From assembly GCA_019115995.1 (NCBI GenBank), contig DXCL01000029.1:1-50705 (forward strand): 50,705 bases of DNA, read 5' to 3'. Below the pieces are notes generated by a model that saw nothing but the letters and a program-made list of their open reading frames with translations, did not search any database and was not told the origin of the DNA. Made by a program: the position numbers and the translations under genes. The stretch is from Candidatus Borkfalkia avistercoris. GTDB lineage: Bacteria; Bacillota; Clostridia; Christensenellales; Borkfalkiaceae. Positions 32,560-41,700 of the stretch are shown one piece after another; positions within the stretch are counted from its first letter, which is position 1; each line of letters begins with the position of its first letter.

Positions 32560-33110
32560 GATGAATTGAAAAAAATTAAAATTTTTTGAGAAAATTTTTC
32601 AAAAACCTATTGACAAACGGAAAATCGGTGGTATAATAAAGGTGACCAAAGGGAAAAAATCAAAACTTTTCCCTCGGTACAGCCAAACGCGAAAGGCACG
32701 CAGGCTCCTCTTTATTTTTGCGGCAGGCATCTTGTTCCGGAATTTCAGCGCTGAGGATACAGGCCGCCGGGTAAAAAAGAAGAAGGAGAAAAACAAGTTC
32801 AGGAGGAACGCTGCGGAAGGCTGAAAGCTCTTCATCACACTTAGCGATCGGAAAAGATGCCCAAAGTTCAAGAGCTCAAAGCGTTCGCGCCGGACGCGCC
32901 GGGAGGTACTGTTATGTACAGATCCGATTTAAGGAAACTTGCTTAACGGGGGTACGGTCCAATGTACAATTTTACACAAGGGACAGTAAAATAAGAACAA
33001 ATCCGATCCATGCGGGCAGCTCGGCGATCTGCAGGCTGTTTGCCCCGCGACCGATACGGTAATTTTTACGGATAACGTCTTATCAGTCTCTCAAAACTGA
33101 ATAGCTTATC
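32560..33110 (+). ncRNA. Candidate stable non-coding RNA behind a very strong promoter
   Basis: A gene-free stretch of about 600 bp after gerC. A-tracts (32566-32605) precede TTGACA (32610-32615), 16-nt spacer, TATAAT (32632-32637): an UP-element-plus-consensus arrangement typical of stable RNA genes. The predicted transcript starts near 32644 and begins with a GGGAAAA/TTTTCCC hairpin (32650-32673). It contains further pairings such as AGCTCTT (32827-32833) with AAGAGCT (32870-32876). I see no signature of tmRNA, RNase P, SRP RNA or 6S RNA. A segment at 32680-32706 (GCCAAAC, GAAA, ACGCAGGC) loosely recalls c-di-GMP-I riboswitches, but key positions differ and no gene follows on this strand. 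The transcript end is uncertain. Confidence 0.45.
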
Positions 33111-33121
33111 AAAAAACACTC

Positions 33122-33149
33122 GCCCCGCACAGCTGTCGCTGTGCGGGGC
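33122..33149. terminator. Terminator of the GNAT gene, possibly bidirectional
   Basis: GCCCCGCACAGC / GCTGTGCGGGGC, a perfect 12-bp stem with loop TGTC. On the minus strand it is followed by GAGTGTTTTTTG, a good terminator 17 bp past the GNAT stop. On the plus strand the tail is weaker, but it could end the RNA starting near 32644. Confidence 0.75.
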
Positions 33150-33166
33150 TGAATCATTTTAAATAC

Positions 33167-33676
33167 TCAGTTTTTCTCATCGTTTCCAAGCCTGATCGCA
33201 TAAATATAATCGTCCATGTAATACCCCTCCCCTATGGCGGTACATTCCTCTCCTTCCCGCACAAAGCCGAACTTTTCATACGCGCGGATCGCGCGGACAT
33301 TGTTTTTGTTCACCGTAAGATATACCCTCTCCGCGCCGCGGCGCGCCGCCTCTTCCACGACAAACGTCAAAACTTTTTGGCCGATCCCCTTGCCGCGCTC
33401 GCCCTCCGAAAGGTATACCTTTGACAAAAACAAGTCTCTCCCCTGCCCCTGCAACGCGCAGTAACCGATCTTTTCTTTCCCCTGCGCGATCAGGTAATAG
33501 GTATAATTCTGCTTTTCCGTCTGCTCGCGCATGGCGACGGCATTCTGAAACTTACCGAGCATATAATCCACCTGTTTTGCCCCGAGCAGCGCATCGTACG
33601 CGCTGTGCCAGCTTTCATACGCCATTTTGCCCAACAATTCGAAATCCGTGCTCTCGCAAACCGTTACACTCTCCAT
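33167..33676 (-). CDS. GNAT-family N-acetyltransferase
   Basis: 169 residues from the ATG at 33676, which has AAAGGAGGGGATCGAT before it. The acetyl-CoA-binding motif is VYLSEGERGKGIGQKVLTFV (Q/RxxGxG/A type), followed by RVYLTVNKNNVRAIRAYEKFGFVREGE, the usual motif B. The N-terminus (ELLGKMAYESWHSAYDALLG) resembles RimI/PhnO-like small acetyltransferases. The substrate is not inferable. It is transcribed alone, converging on the candidate RNA gene upstream. Confidence 0.9.
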   Translation of the reverse strand: MESVTVCESTDFELLGKMAYESWHSAYDALLGAKQVDYMLGKFQNAVAMREQTEKQNYTYYLIAQGKEKIGYCALQGQGRDLFLSKVYLSEGERGKGIGQKVLTFVVEEAARRGAERVYLTVNKNNVRAIRAYEKFGFVREGEECTAIGEGYYMDDYIYAIRLGNDEKN

Positions 33677-33842
33677 ATCGATCCCCTCCTTTTTTCTGTT
33701 ATTATACGCCGATCCCACGCAAAAGTCAAATACGGTTTCGACAAAAAACGACGCACTTTCCCTCCATATTGTGCGCCGCCGCGTTCTTTTGCGCGCTCCC
33801 GCGCGATACAATAATAATAAATAACAATGAGAGGTATGCCAT

Positions 33843-34523
33843 ATGCGGAAATTAAGCGAATTTATAGGAAAGCCGCTCTTCACCCGCGCGGGAGAGTGCG
33901 CGGGAACGGTGAAAAACGCGCTCCTTGCCAAGAACCTGAAAACGGTGCGCGCCTTTGAATATTTTGACGATCAGGAAGACGAGCACACGCTGCCCGTCGG
34001 CTCCGTGATCTCCGCAGAGGACGCGCTGATGGTAAGATCGCTCGCGGAAAAAGGGTATAAAGACGCGGTGAGCGCCCCGTTCGGCATCACCGTATATTCG
34101 GAAACGGGAGAAACGCTCGGCAACGTGTGCGATTTTTTATTGGAGGAAAACGAGGTGAAGGCGCTTTTGCTTACGGGGGAAAGGGAGGTGCCCGCGGAAC
34201 GCATTGCCAGCGTACAGGACGCGCTGATCGCCGATCTCAGCTCTCCCCTTCCGCTAAGGCCCAAGCGGAACGCGCCGCCGAAAACAAAGCGCGCGCCCGC
34301 ACAGCGCGCCGCAGAACGCGCGGAAGCGCTGCGGCCGAAGGCGGGAAGCACCCTTCTGACGGGAAAAAGAGTCCCCGAAAACATATGCGACGCGCGCGGC
34401 AACGTGATCGTGAAAAAAGACTGCGTGATCACCGCAGACATCTTAAAGCGTGCGATGGCGCACAACAAGCTGTTCGAGCTGACCCTGTGCGTGCTCTCCT
34501 CCGAAAACGCTGCCGCGCGATGA
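33843..34523 (+). CDS. PRC-barrel domain protein
   Basis: 226 residues. Two PRC-barrel-like halves: about 1-75 (LSEFIGKPLFTRAGECAGTVKN) and about 78-130 (FGITVYSETGETLGNVCDFL). A basic, Ala/Pro/Arg-rich linker (PPKTKRAPAQRAAERAEA) leads to a C-terminal segment with GKRVPENICDARGNVIVKKDCVIT. PRC-barrel proteins in spore formers (YlmC/YmxH) are often sporulation-associated, but this one is longer and its role is unknown. The ATG follows GAGAGGTATGCCAT. It is divergent from the GNAT gene. Confidence 0.8.
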   Translation: MRKLSEFIGKPLFTRAGECAGTVKNALLAKNLKTVRAFEYFDDQEDEHTLPVGSVISAEDALMVRSLAEKGYKDAVSAPFGITVYSETGETLGNVCDFLLEENEVKALLLTGEREVPAERIASVQDALIADLSSPLPLRPKRNAPPKTKRAPAQRAAERAEALRPKAGSTLLTGKRVPENICDARGNVIVKKDCVITADILKRAMAHNKLFELTLCVLSSENAAAR

Positions 34524-34540
34524 GCCCGATTTATCCGATA

Positions 34541-34590
34541 TACGAAAGGGCGGCGCCCCGCAGTTGCATGCGGGGCGCCGCCCTTTCGTA
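34541..34590. terminator. Perfect 22-bp bidirectional hairpin
   Basis: 34541-34562 is exactly complementary to 34569-34590 with loop GTTGCA, followed on the plus strand by AACTTTTTTA. It separates converging genes ending at 34523 (+) and 34598 (-). Confidence 0.8.
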
Positions 34591-34597
34591 AACTTTT

Positions 34598-35305
34598 TTA
34601 TACGTCGTACTTTGCCATCATTTTAAGGAGCGCCGCGAGCATATCGTTGAGCGTTTCGCACTCCTTTGCGGAGAGTTCCCCCTTGTTCCGATAGATCTGC
34701 AAAAGCTCGCTCATCTTTTCCGCTTCCAGCCGGTCTCCCGCGCCGAGCGGCATCTCTCTCAGCCGTTCCGCGACCGACAAAACGTAATCGAGGCGGACGT
34801 CTTTCAGCGGGCGGGGCGGCGCCTCGCGCTCGCTCCCACCGGGGGAAGAGCCGAAGCAGCGCACAAACTGCGGCCTGCCTCCCGCGCCCTGCTCGGGTCT
34901 GACCGTCTGCGGGGCGGGCTCCTCTTCCAAAAATTCTTCGGGCAGGGGCGCGCGCTTTTTCCGCTTCGGCTTTTTTGCGCCCTTTTGCCTTCCGAAAAGA
35001 GAGAGCGCACCGTAAAGCCCCAAAGAAAGCGCGAATGCGGCAAACGCCGAAGCCGCGCCGACGACCGCCGCGTCGCCCAGAGAAAATACGGCGAACCAAA
35101 CGGAGAGCGCACAGCAGGCGCAGCAAAGATATAAAAACCAGCTTTTCGAACGCGCGCGCAGAGAGCGTTTACACGCGCACACCGCCGCAGCGGCCGCAAA
35201 CGCGGCGTAAGGCGCGAATACGAGCGCGAGAAAGACCGTATCCTTTACGAATCCGGGCAGGGCGGAAAAAAATTCCGCCGCCCGCAGGAGAATGCTTCCG
35301 ACCAT
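34598..35305 (-). CDS. Unknown membrane protein with charged C-terminal tail
   Basis: 235 residues from the ATG at 35305 (MVGSILLRAAEFFSALPGF). About four membrane segments lie within the first 100 residues. A basic stretch follows (GRQKGAKKPKRKKRAPLPEE), then a helical, charged cytoplasmic region to the end (VAERLREMPLGAGDRLEAEKM, CETLNDMLAALLKMMAKYDV). No family is recognised. An upstream ATG at 35344 falls inside a hairpin loop and lacks a ribosome site, so it is not used here. It follows addA on the same strand after a strong hairpin. Confidence 0.7.
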   Translation of the reverse strand: MVGSILLRAAEFFSALPGFVKDTVFLALVFAPYAAFAAAAAVCACKRSLRARSKSWFLYLCCACCALSVWFAVFSLGDAAVVGAASAFAAFALSLGLYGALSLFGRQKGAKKPKRKKRAPLPEEFLEEEPAPQTVRPEQGAGGRPQFVRCFGSSPGGSEREAPPRPLKDVRLDYVLSVAERLREMPLGAGDRLEAEKMSELLQIYRNKGELSAKECETLNDMLAALLKMMAKYDV

Positions 35306-35312
35306 AGAAATA

Positions 35313-35365
35313 CCCCGCAATATTCTGCAAAAATTATATCCCATTTCTGCGAGGATATTGCGGGG
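35313..35365. terminator. Hairpin between addA and the unknown membrane-protein gene
   Basis: CCCCGCAATAT (35313-35323) pairs with ATATTGCGGGG (35355-35365), a perfect 11-bp stem with a 31-nt loop. The T-run is on the plus-strand side (CTTTTTG), although both neighbouring genes read minus. A minus-strand TATAAT lies in the loop (35333-35338), so the site may combine an addA attenuator with the promoter of the next gene. The assignment is tentative. Confidence 0.4.
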
Positions 35366-35408
35366 CTTTTTGTCTTATTTTGCCGAATCGTGCCGAAAAA
35401 CGATGCTC

Positions 35409-38400
35409 TTACAGTACCTTGACCGCTTCTTCCCGCAGAATGTTGACGAGGTATGCCTCCACCCGTTCCACGCCCGCGGCGCGCCGCGCCGCCGCCGCGT
35501 ATACTTTGAGCTGCGGCAAATAATCCTCTTTCAGCCGTTCCGCGGAATGGTAGGAATATTTATAATCGACGAGTACGCATTCCTTTCCCTTCACCGCCAT
35601 AAGGTCTATCGCGCCCTGCACGAGAACGGGATCCGCGCCCCCCGAGCCGTAAAGCTCCTCCGCGGGCGCGCTCATCAGAAATTCGCGCTCCCGCCAGAGC
35701 GTATACCCTTGCAGGGAAGCGAAAACGGGCAGAGAAAGGATAGACGCCATCTTTTTTTCGTCTAAGAGCGCCGCGGCGCCCTCGTCTTCCCGCGAGATCT
35801 CCGCCAGAACGCGCGCCGCCTCCCGCGCCCTGTCGGCAGCGGAAAAGTCGGCCCGTTCCAAAAAGGCGTGATACGCCGTGCCGGTGGCGGCGTCCGCCGC
35901 GGGCATTTTTTCCTCCGCGGCAAGGGGCGCCGAAAGGTAATACGGCTCGCCGAAGGCGCCGCTCTCCTTCAAAATTTCCGAAGCGGAGGTCTTTACGGGC
36001 AGGGCAAGCGCGCCTTCGTGCGGATACGGCGCGCGGTAACGCTTCAACACCTCGCGCTTTGCCTCCTCGTCGGGCGCGCCGAGGGCGAGCGTGCGCGCGC
36101 AAAAGGCGGGCAATTCCTCCTCTTCCCCTTCTCCGATATAATCCGAAAGCCTTTCAAAATCGATGAAATCCGCAAAGCAGGCGGCCTCCGGCACGCGGAA
36201 AAGATCAAACTTTTTCTTTTCCGAGAACACGAGATGCAGGCTGAACTGGGCGCGCGTGGCAGCGACGTACAGAAGGCGCATTTCGTCTTCCGCGCGCTTT
36301 TTTACAAGGCGCGCCCGCACCACGCGGCGGAGCAGCGTATCTTTCAGACGAAGGGCGTTAAAATCGTACGCGCACGGCGCAAAGCCCCATTCGTCGTCAA
36401 ACAGGAAATCCCCCTTCATGTCCTCGCCCGAAAAGCGGTCGTTCATGCCCGCCACGATCACCACGGGGTATTCCAGCCCTTTGGAGGCGTGCATCGTCAT
36501 CACCTTTACGGCGTTTTCGCCGCCGCTCTCCGCGTATCCAACTTTATAGCCGCCCGCTTTGAGCTTTTCGAGAAAGGCGGGCACGTTCAGCTCCCCCGCT
36601 TCGGCGATCAGCCGCATGACGCGAGAGAGCCGTTCCCTGCCGCAGGGCAGAGAGAGCAGAGAAATCTGCATATCCGTTTCGGAAAGGATCGCCGCCATGA
36701 TCTCCGCCGCGCTCCTGACCGAGGAGAGCAGGCGGTAGCGCGCCATGCGCGCAAAAAATTTTTTCAGCTTTTCGGAAAGGGCGTCCGTTCCCTTCCGCGC
36801 ATATTCCTCGCACGCGACGTAAAAGGGCACCCCCTCCTTTGCGGAAAGGCGTATGCGGGCGAGCTCGGCGTCCGTTACCCCTCCCGCCGCGCTTTTGAGC
36901 GCGGCGGCGGCGGGAATGTCTTGCGCGGCGTTGTCGATATATTTCAGAATATCGATCATCGTTTTTACTTCGGCGTAGTCGCAGATGTTGTACTCCGCCG
37001 AAGACGCGACCGGCACCCCCCGCTTTACGAGCTCGGCGATGATGCGCTCCGCCTTTGCCGTTTTTCCGCGCGTGAGCACGGCGATGTCTTTGAAATCGAC
37101 CTTTACGCTGCCGCCCGACGCGGCGTCGTACCGCTTTTGCGAGAGTTCTTCCGCGACGATCCGCGCGATCGCCGCACCCTCGCGGCTCTCCTCCTCTCCC
37201 GCGCCGTCGAGATGCTCGGCGACGGAATATACATCGGGGATCTCCTTTTCTCCCTTTTCCTTTGCGGGAAGAAAATCGAAGCGTACCCTGCCCGCGCCCG
37301 CGGGAAAGAGCCCGCCGCCGCGCATCACGGAGGTCGCGGCGTAGTCGATAGAGCACGTATCCTCCGTCATAGCGGCGGAAAAGATGCGGTTCACCGCTTC
37401 GAGCACGGCGTCTGCACTGCGGAAATTGCCGTTGAGTTCGAGCGCGCCGCCCCGTTCTTTGAGACGGCGGTATTTTTGCGTAAAGAACGCGGCGCTGCAA
37501 CCGCGGAAGCCGTAAATGGACTGCTTCGCGTCGCCGACCATAAACACGTTTTTGCCCGAAACGAGGGAGAGTATCTCTTCCTGCGCGGGGTTTACGTCCT
37601 GATATTCGTCCACAAACACGTGGGTGTATTTGCCGCACACTTCCTCGCGCACGTCGGCGAGGCGCAAAAGTTCCAGACATTTGTGTTCGAGATCGGAAAA
37701 ATCGAGCACGCCCGCGCGCTTTTTGAGCGCGGCGTATTCGCCGTCGAAAGAAAGCAGCACGCGCGACAGGGCGGAGGCGAGCTCGCCCGCGGCGAAAAAT
37801 CCCCCGCGCAGCGCCTCCTCGTCTCCCAGGCCTTCGAGGTCTTCCCGTATCCCGTCCGTAAGCGCCTTCCATTCGCTCATGCGCCCGTCCAGCGCGAGCG
37901 CGTCTGCTCGCCCCGCGTTCTTCAATTTCGTATTGGGCGGCTTTGCGGGGAGGGAGGAGCTCTCCGCAAAGCGCGCCGCCGCAAAAAGGTCGGGCGCTTC
38001 CGATACCCCGCGCGCGAACGCGGCGCGCGAGGCGCAGAATTCTCCGAATTTGGGGCTCATGATCCCCTCTTCGATCAGCGCGTTCGTTTGCTTTGCTGCC
38101 TCCTCCGTCTCCGCAAGGAGCTTTTGGGCGCGCCTGCGCGCGGGCGCAAAAGCTTCCTCGGCGAGCCGCGCGAACCCCTCGCGCGTATAGAGCGAGGGGA
38201 TCCCCTCCAAAAATCCGCGCATGTCCGCGCGGGAAGAAGCCTTTTCGTACGCTTCGGACAAAATGCCCGCCAACCGCGAAAACCCGCGGCTCCCCGCGAA
38301 CGCGCGGCTCAGAAGAGCGAGGTCGGCGTCGCCCTCTTCCAGCCCGCGCTCGAATACGGTCTCCATGGCGCGCGCTTTGAGCTTGTCCGCTTCGTCTTCC

Positions 38401-38786
38401 TCCGCCACGCGGAAGCTGCCGTCCGCGTCGATGCGGTAGAAGTGGCGGCGTATCACGTTGGAGCAGAAGGAATGCAGCGTGCAGATGTCCGCCGTGCCCG
38501 TTTCAAAGAGCTGATCCTTCAAAAAGCGCCTCTTTTCCGCGTCCGTTTCCGATCGGATCCGCGAAACGAGCGCCTTTTTCAGCCGCTCCTTCATCTCCGC
38601 CGCCGCAAGGTTCGTAAAGGTAACGGCGAGCACGGAAGAAGTTTTCGCCCTGCCGGAAAGGATCAGGGAAATGATCTTTTCGATCATGACGAACGTTTTT
38701 CCGCTGCCCGCGGAGGCGGAAACGAGGATCTCCCCTTCCGCGTCGAGGGCGGCCTGCTGTTCGGCGGTCGGCCTTCTTTCGCTCAT
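35409..38786 (-). CDS. addA: AddA, helicase-nuclease subunit of AddAB
   Basis: 1125 residues from the ATG at 38786 (MSERRPTAEQ), preceded by AGGAGGAAAGGATT. UvrD-type helicase motifs are intact: SASAGSGKTF (23-32), VFVDEYQDVNPAQEE, MVGDAKQSIYGFRG and, later, VMTMHASKGLEYPVVIVAG. The C-terminal RecB-like nuclease has GAIDLMAVKGKECVLVDYKYS (catalytic Asp and DYK). With AddB it resects double-strand breaks for RecA. The ATG overlaps the addB stop (ATGA), giving tight coupling. Confidence 0.96.
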   Translation of the reverse strand: MSERRPTAEQQAALDAEGEILVSASAGSGKTFVMIEKIISLILSGRAKTSSVLAVTFTNLAAAEMKERLKKALVSRIRSETDAEKRRFLKDQLFETGTADICTLHSFCSNVIRRHFYRIDADGSFRVAEEDEADKLKARAMETVFERGLEEGDADLALLSRAFAGSRGFSRLAGILSEAYEKASSRADMRGFLEGIPSLYTREGFARLAEEAFAPARRRAQKLLAETEEAAKQTNALIEEGIMSPKFGEFCASRAAFARGVSEAPDLFAAARFAESSSLPAKPPNTKLKNAGRADALALDGRMSEWKALTDGIREDLEGLGDEEALRGGFFAAGELASALSRVLLSFDGEYAALKKRAGVLDFSDLEHKCLELLRLADVREEVCGKYTHVFVDEYQDVNPAQEEILSLVSGKNVFMVGDAKQSIYGFRGCSAAFFTQKYRRLKERGGALELNGNFRSADAVLEAVNRIFSAAMTEDTCSIDYAATSVMRGGGLFPAGAGRVRFDFLPAKEKGEKEIPDVYSVAEHLDGAGEEESREGAAIARIVAEELSQKRYDAASGGSVKVDFKDIAVLTRGKTAKAERIIAELVKRGVPVASSAEYNICDYAEVKTMIDILKYIDNAAQDIPAAAALKSAAGGVTDAELARIRLSAKEGVPFYVACEEYARKGTDALSEKLKKFFARMARYRLLSSVRSAAEIMAAILSETDMQISLLSLPCGRERLSRVMRLIAEAGELNVPAFLEKLKAGGYKVGYAESGGENAVKVMTMHASKGLEYPVVIVAGMNDRFSGEDMKGDFLFDDEWGFAPCAYDFNALRLKDTLLRRVVRARLVKKRAEDEMRLLYVAATRAQFSLHLVFSEKKKFDLFRVPEAACFADFIDFERLSDYIGEGEEEELPAFCARTLALGAPDEEAKREVLKRYRAPYPHEGALALPVKTSASEILKESGAFGEPYYLSAPLAAEEKMPAADAATGTAYHAFLERADFSAADRAREAARVLAEISREDEGAAALLDEKKMASILSLPVFASLQGYTLWREREFLMSAPAEELYGSGGADPVLVQGAIDLMAVKGKECVLVDYKYSYHSAERLKEDYLPQLKVYAAAARRAAGVERVEAYLVNILREEAVKVL

Positions 38787-41700
38787 AATCCTTTCCTCCT
38801 CTTTACGACGTTCACGATGTCTGCATAATCGATCTGCCCGACCTCGCGGGGCGCGCCGTCGAAGCCGCACACGCTCCCGTAAGGGCAGTAATCGCACGCC
38901 CCCTCATAGGGAGAGGCGGCTATGCAGCCCTGCCGCGTTTCCTTTACGAATCCGCGCGCGACGAGCACCGAGTATTCCATAAAATTTTCAAAATCCTCTT
39001 CGCTCATCGCCTTTTTGTTCTTTTTGCCGAAATATGCGTCTATATAGCGGCTCTTGCTGCCCGCCTCTATCCCCCGTTCGCTCATGGCGACGACCTCGTC
39101 GTTGCCCACGGTATAGCCGAGCATGCGGAAAGGGCTGTCTTTATCCTCCCCGTTAAAGGAAACGCGCGCCGGAAAATAGTACGCCCCCGCGGGCTTTGCG
39201 CCGCGGGAAGCCGCATACAGGTACAGTTCCAGCTGCAATTTTCTGCCCGTATAGTAACTCTTTGCGCTCACCTCGAAGCCGCCCGTCTTGTAATCGACGA
39301 CACGCGTCCAGTCTCCCGCGCGGTCGATGCGGTCGATCTTGCCGGCAAGACGGATCGGCTTTTCGCCCGATTCGAGCACGACGGGCGGAAAGGGCGAATC
39401 GGGATACCCAAAGGTCTGCTCCGCGCCGAATACGGTAAAATCGGAATTTTTCAGCTGCTCGCAGGCATTCAGCCCCACGACGACCGCCTCGTTGACGAGC
39501 GCGGCGGCGGAAAAACCGCCCGTGCGGGTGTCCTTCAAATAGCAATACGGCGGCTTTTCGAGAAGCTTTTCCGCATGTTCGCGCAAGAATGCGGCGCAGT
39601 CGTCCTCGCTATGCAGCCCGTCTATGTTGCAGGCGAGGTCTTTGAGTATATCGTGCATGAAGTTGCCCGTATCTGCGGGGCGCACGCTGCGCTCCTCTCG
39701 CTCTCTGAGCATGAGCCCCCTCTCCGCAAAATTGCGGTACGGACAATTGAAATACCCCTCCGCCAGCGTGGGCGCAACGGTGTTTTTGCCGCGGAATACG
39801 GCCGCCGCCGCTTCCGGCACGAAGCGGGGCGCAGGCTCGGCAAAGAGCGCGCCCTCGGCGCCCTCTCCCCGCTCTTTCAGCGCGGCGTACAGCCCGGAAT
39901 GGGCGGAAAAATCGCTCCTGCCCCGCCGATACTCGTCTGCACGGGTCAAAAGCTCCCGCAGGGCGGGCACGCGCTCGCTCGCGGCGCAGGCGAGATAGCG
40001 CGTATAAGCCGCGCCGTCGGTGCGTTCCGCCCGTTCGAGCGCGCCGCGGCTGAGAACGGCCGGCGGCCTGCCGCCGTTCGTGAACGCGGCGCGCGCAAAA
40101 TCGATCGCTTCGCTCCGCTTGCACTCCTTGCCCGCCGCCGAAAGCGGATAAGAAAGATACAGCCTTTGCGTAAAGCCCGCAAGCGCGAGCGCCGTATTCT
40201 CCGCCGCGCGAGCGTTCACTTCGCGTATCTTCGGTTCGATCTCCACTTTCAGCGCGCGCAGGCGGTCTATATCCCTGTCGGAAATGAGCGCGGTGTCCGC
40301 GCCCGAGGGGGGAACGTCTGCCGTGAGGCGCGCCGCAAACAGCGCCTTTGCCGCCGTCTTTTTGCTCTCGGACAGGCTGCCGACAAATACCGCGTCGTAT
40401 TTTTGCGGAATGAGGGAGACCTCCACGCTTTTAAAGCTCTCCGAAAGCAGGGCGGCAAATTCCTCCGCGCGCACGGGCGCGCCGGAGTCGAGCGATTCCG
40501 CTTCCGCGAGCACCCTTTCGCAGATCTCCGCCCCGCGAGACATGAACGCGCTTTCCGCCGCGAAGCCGGCTTCCGAAAGCTTTTTTTCCAGCGCGTCCTG
40601 CACGCTCTGCGCGCCAAAATTTTTCATCAGCGCGCGCAAAAGGGCGCAATAGCGGCCGATCGGCGCGGAAGCGCCCGCGCCCTCGAAGGCTGACAAAAAT
40701 TTATTTTGCAGGGAAACGAGCGCGAGCGTATCCTCTCCCTGATCGGAAACGGGCTTTTTTACCCCGCCGCGGTAGTTTGCGTAGTGCAGCAGATAATTGC
40801 GGAACAGATCGCGCGCGGCATACGGCTCGGCAAAAAAATCGCTGCCGATAAACGCGCACACCTCCTCCGTCGGGAACCCTTCGGCGACCGCCGCAAGGTA
40901 CCCCGTAAGGAAGCGGCACAGCGGGTGTTCCGCCGCGCTCTTGCGCACGTCGGCAAAATAAGGAATCCTGTATTCGGTGAAAATTTTTTCGAGAGGTACG
41001 GCGTAATCCTTCGGATCGGAGAGGAGAACGGCGACGTCTTTATATCGCAGACCGTTGTCGAGCACCTCTTTTTTGATCATCGCGGCGATAAAGGAGAGCT
41101 CGTCGTCTGCGTCCGCCGCCTCGTATAAATGCACCGCGCGCGTTTCGAGGGGTGACACTCCCTCCGCGCCGAACACGCCCGCGCGGATCTTGTCCGCCTC
41201 GGGCGGCAGAACGGAGGGCAGCGTTTCATAAACGCACGCCGCGCCGCACTCCCTGCAATACTTTTCGAAGGCGCGCGCCGCTTCCATCGTATAAATGTCC
41301 TCTTTGCCCCCGAAGAACACCCCCGTCACCTCGCGCGCGCAGGAAAGCGCCGCCGCGATGCCCGCGGCCGCCTGTTTCGTAAAGGAGGCAAACCCCGCGA
41401 ACACGGCGTGCGCGCCGGCTATGCCGTGCCGCCCGTCTCGCATCGCCTCGGGCAAAAGCGCCAGAACGCCGCTTTCGTCGAGGTATCCGCCCCCGAGAAA
41501 ATCGAGATATTCCCGATAGACGAGGGCGATGTCTGATAGTTTTTCGGAGAGGTTCCCCTCCACCTCGCGCGCGGAATCCTCCAACATTTCGGGCGTTACG
41601 AGGGCGGCGCGCAGCTGCGCGATCGTTTCGTACAGCCGCGCCGCGGCGCCCGCGGGATTTTTGCCGAAACAGCGCAGCTTTGCCGCATTTTTAGAAGCGA

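Noticed and set aside
32680-32770. c-di-GMP-I (GEMM) riboswitch
   Set aside because: Order of GCCAAAC, GAAA and ACGCAGGC is reminiscent, but the conserved GGCAAAC and GACGCAAAGC blocks are not exact and no gene follows. Kept only as a remark.
32642-32824. 60-codon frame starting MTKGKKSKLF
   Set aside because: No ribosome site, very basic composition, and it overlaps the predicted 5' hairpin of the candidate RNA.
35868-38828. A 986-codon open frame on the plus strand opposite addA
   Set aside because: It lies wholly antisense to addA, which has intact helicase and nuclease motifs. Its translation is Arg/Ala-rich with no domain, an effect of high GC at codon position three.
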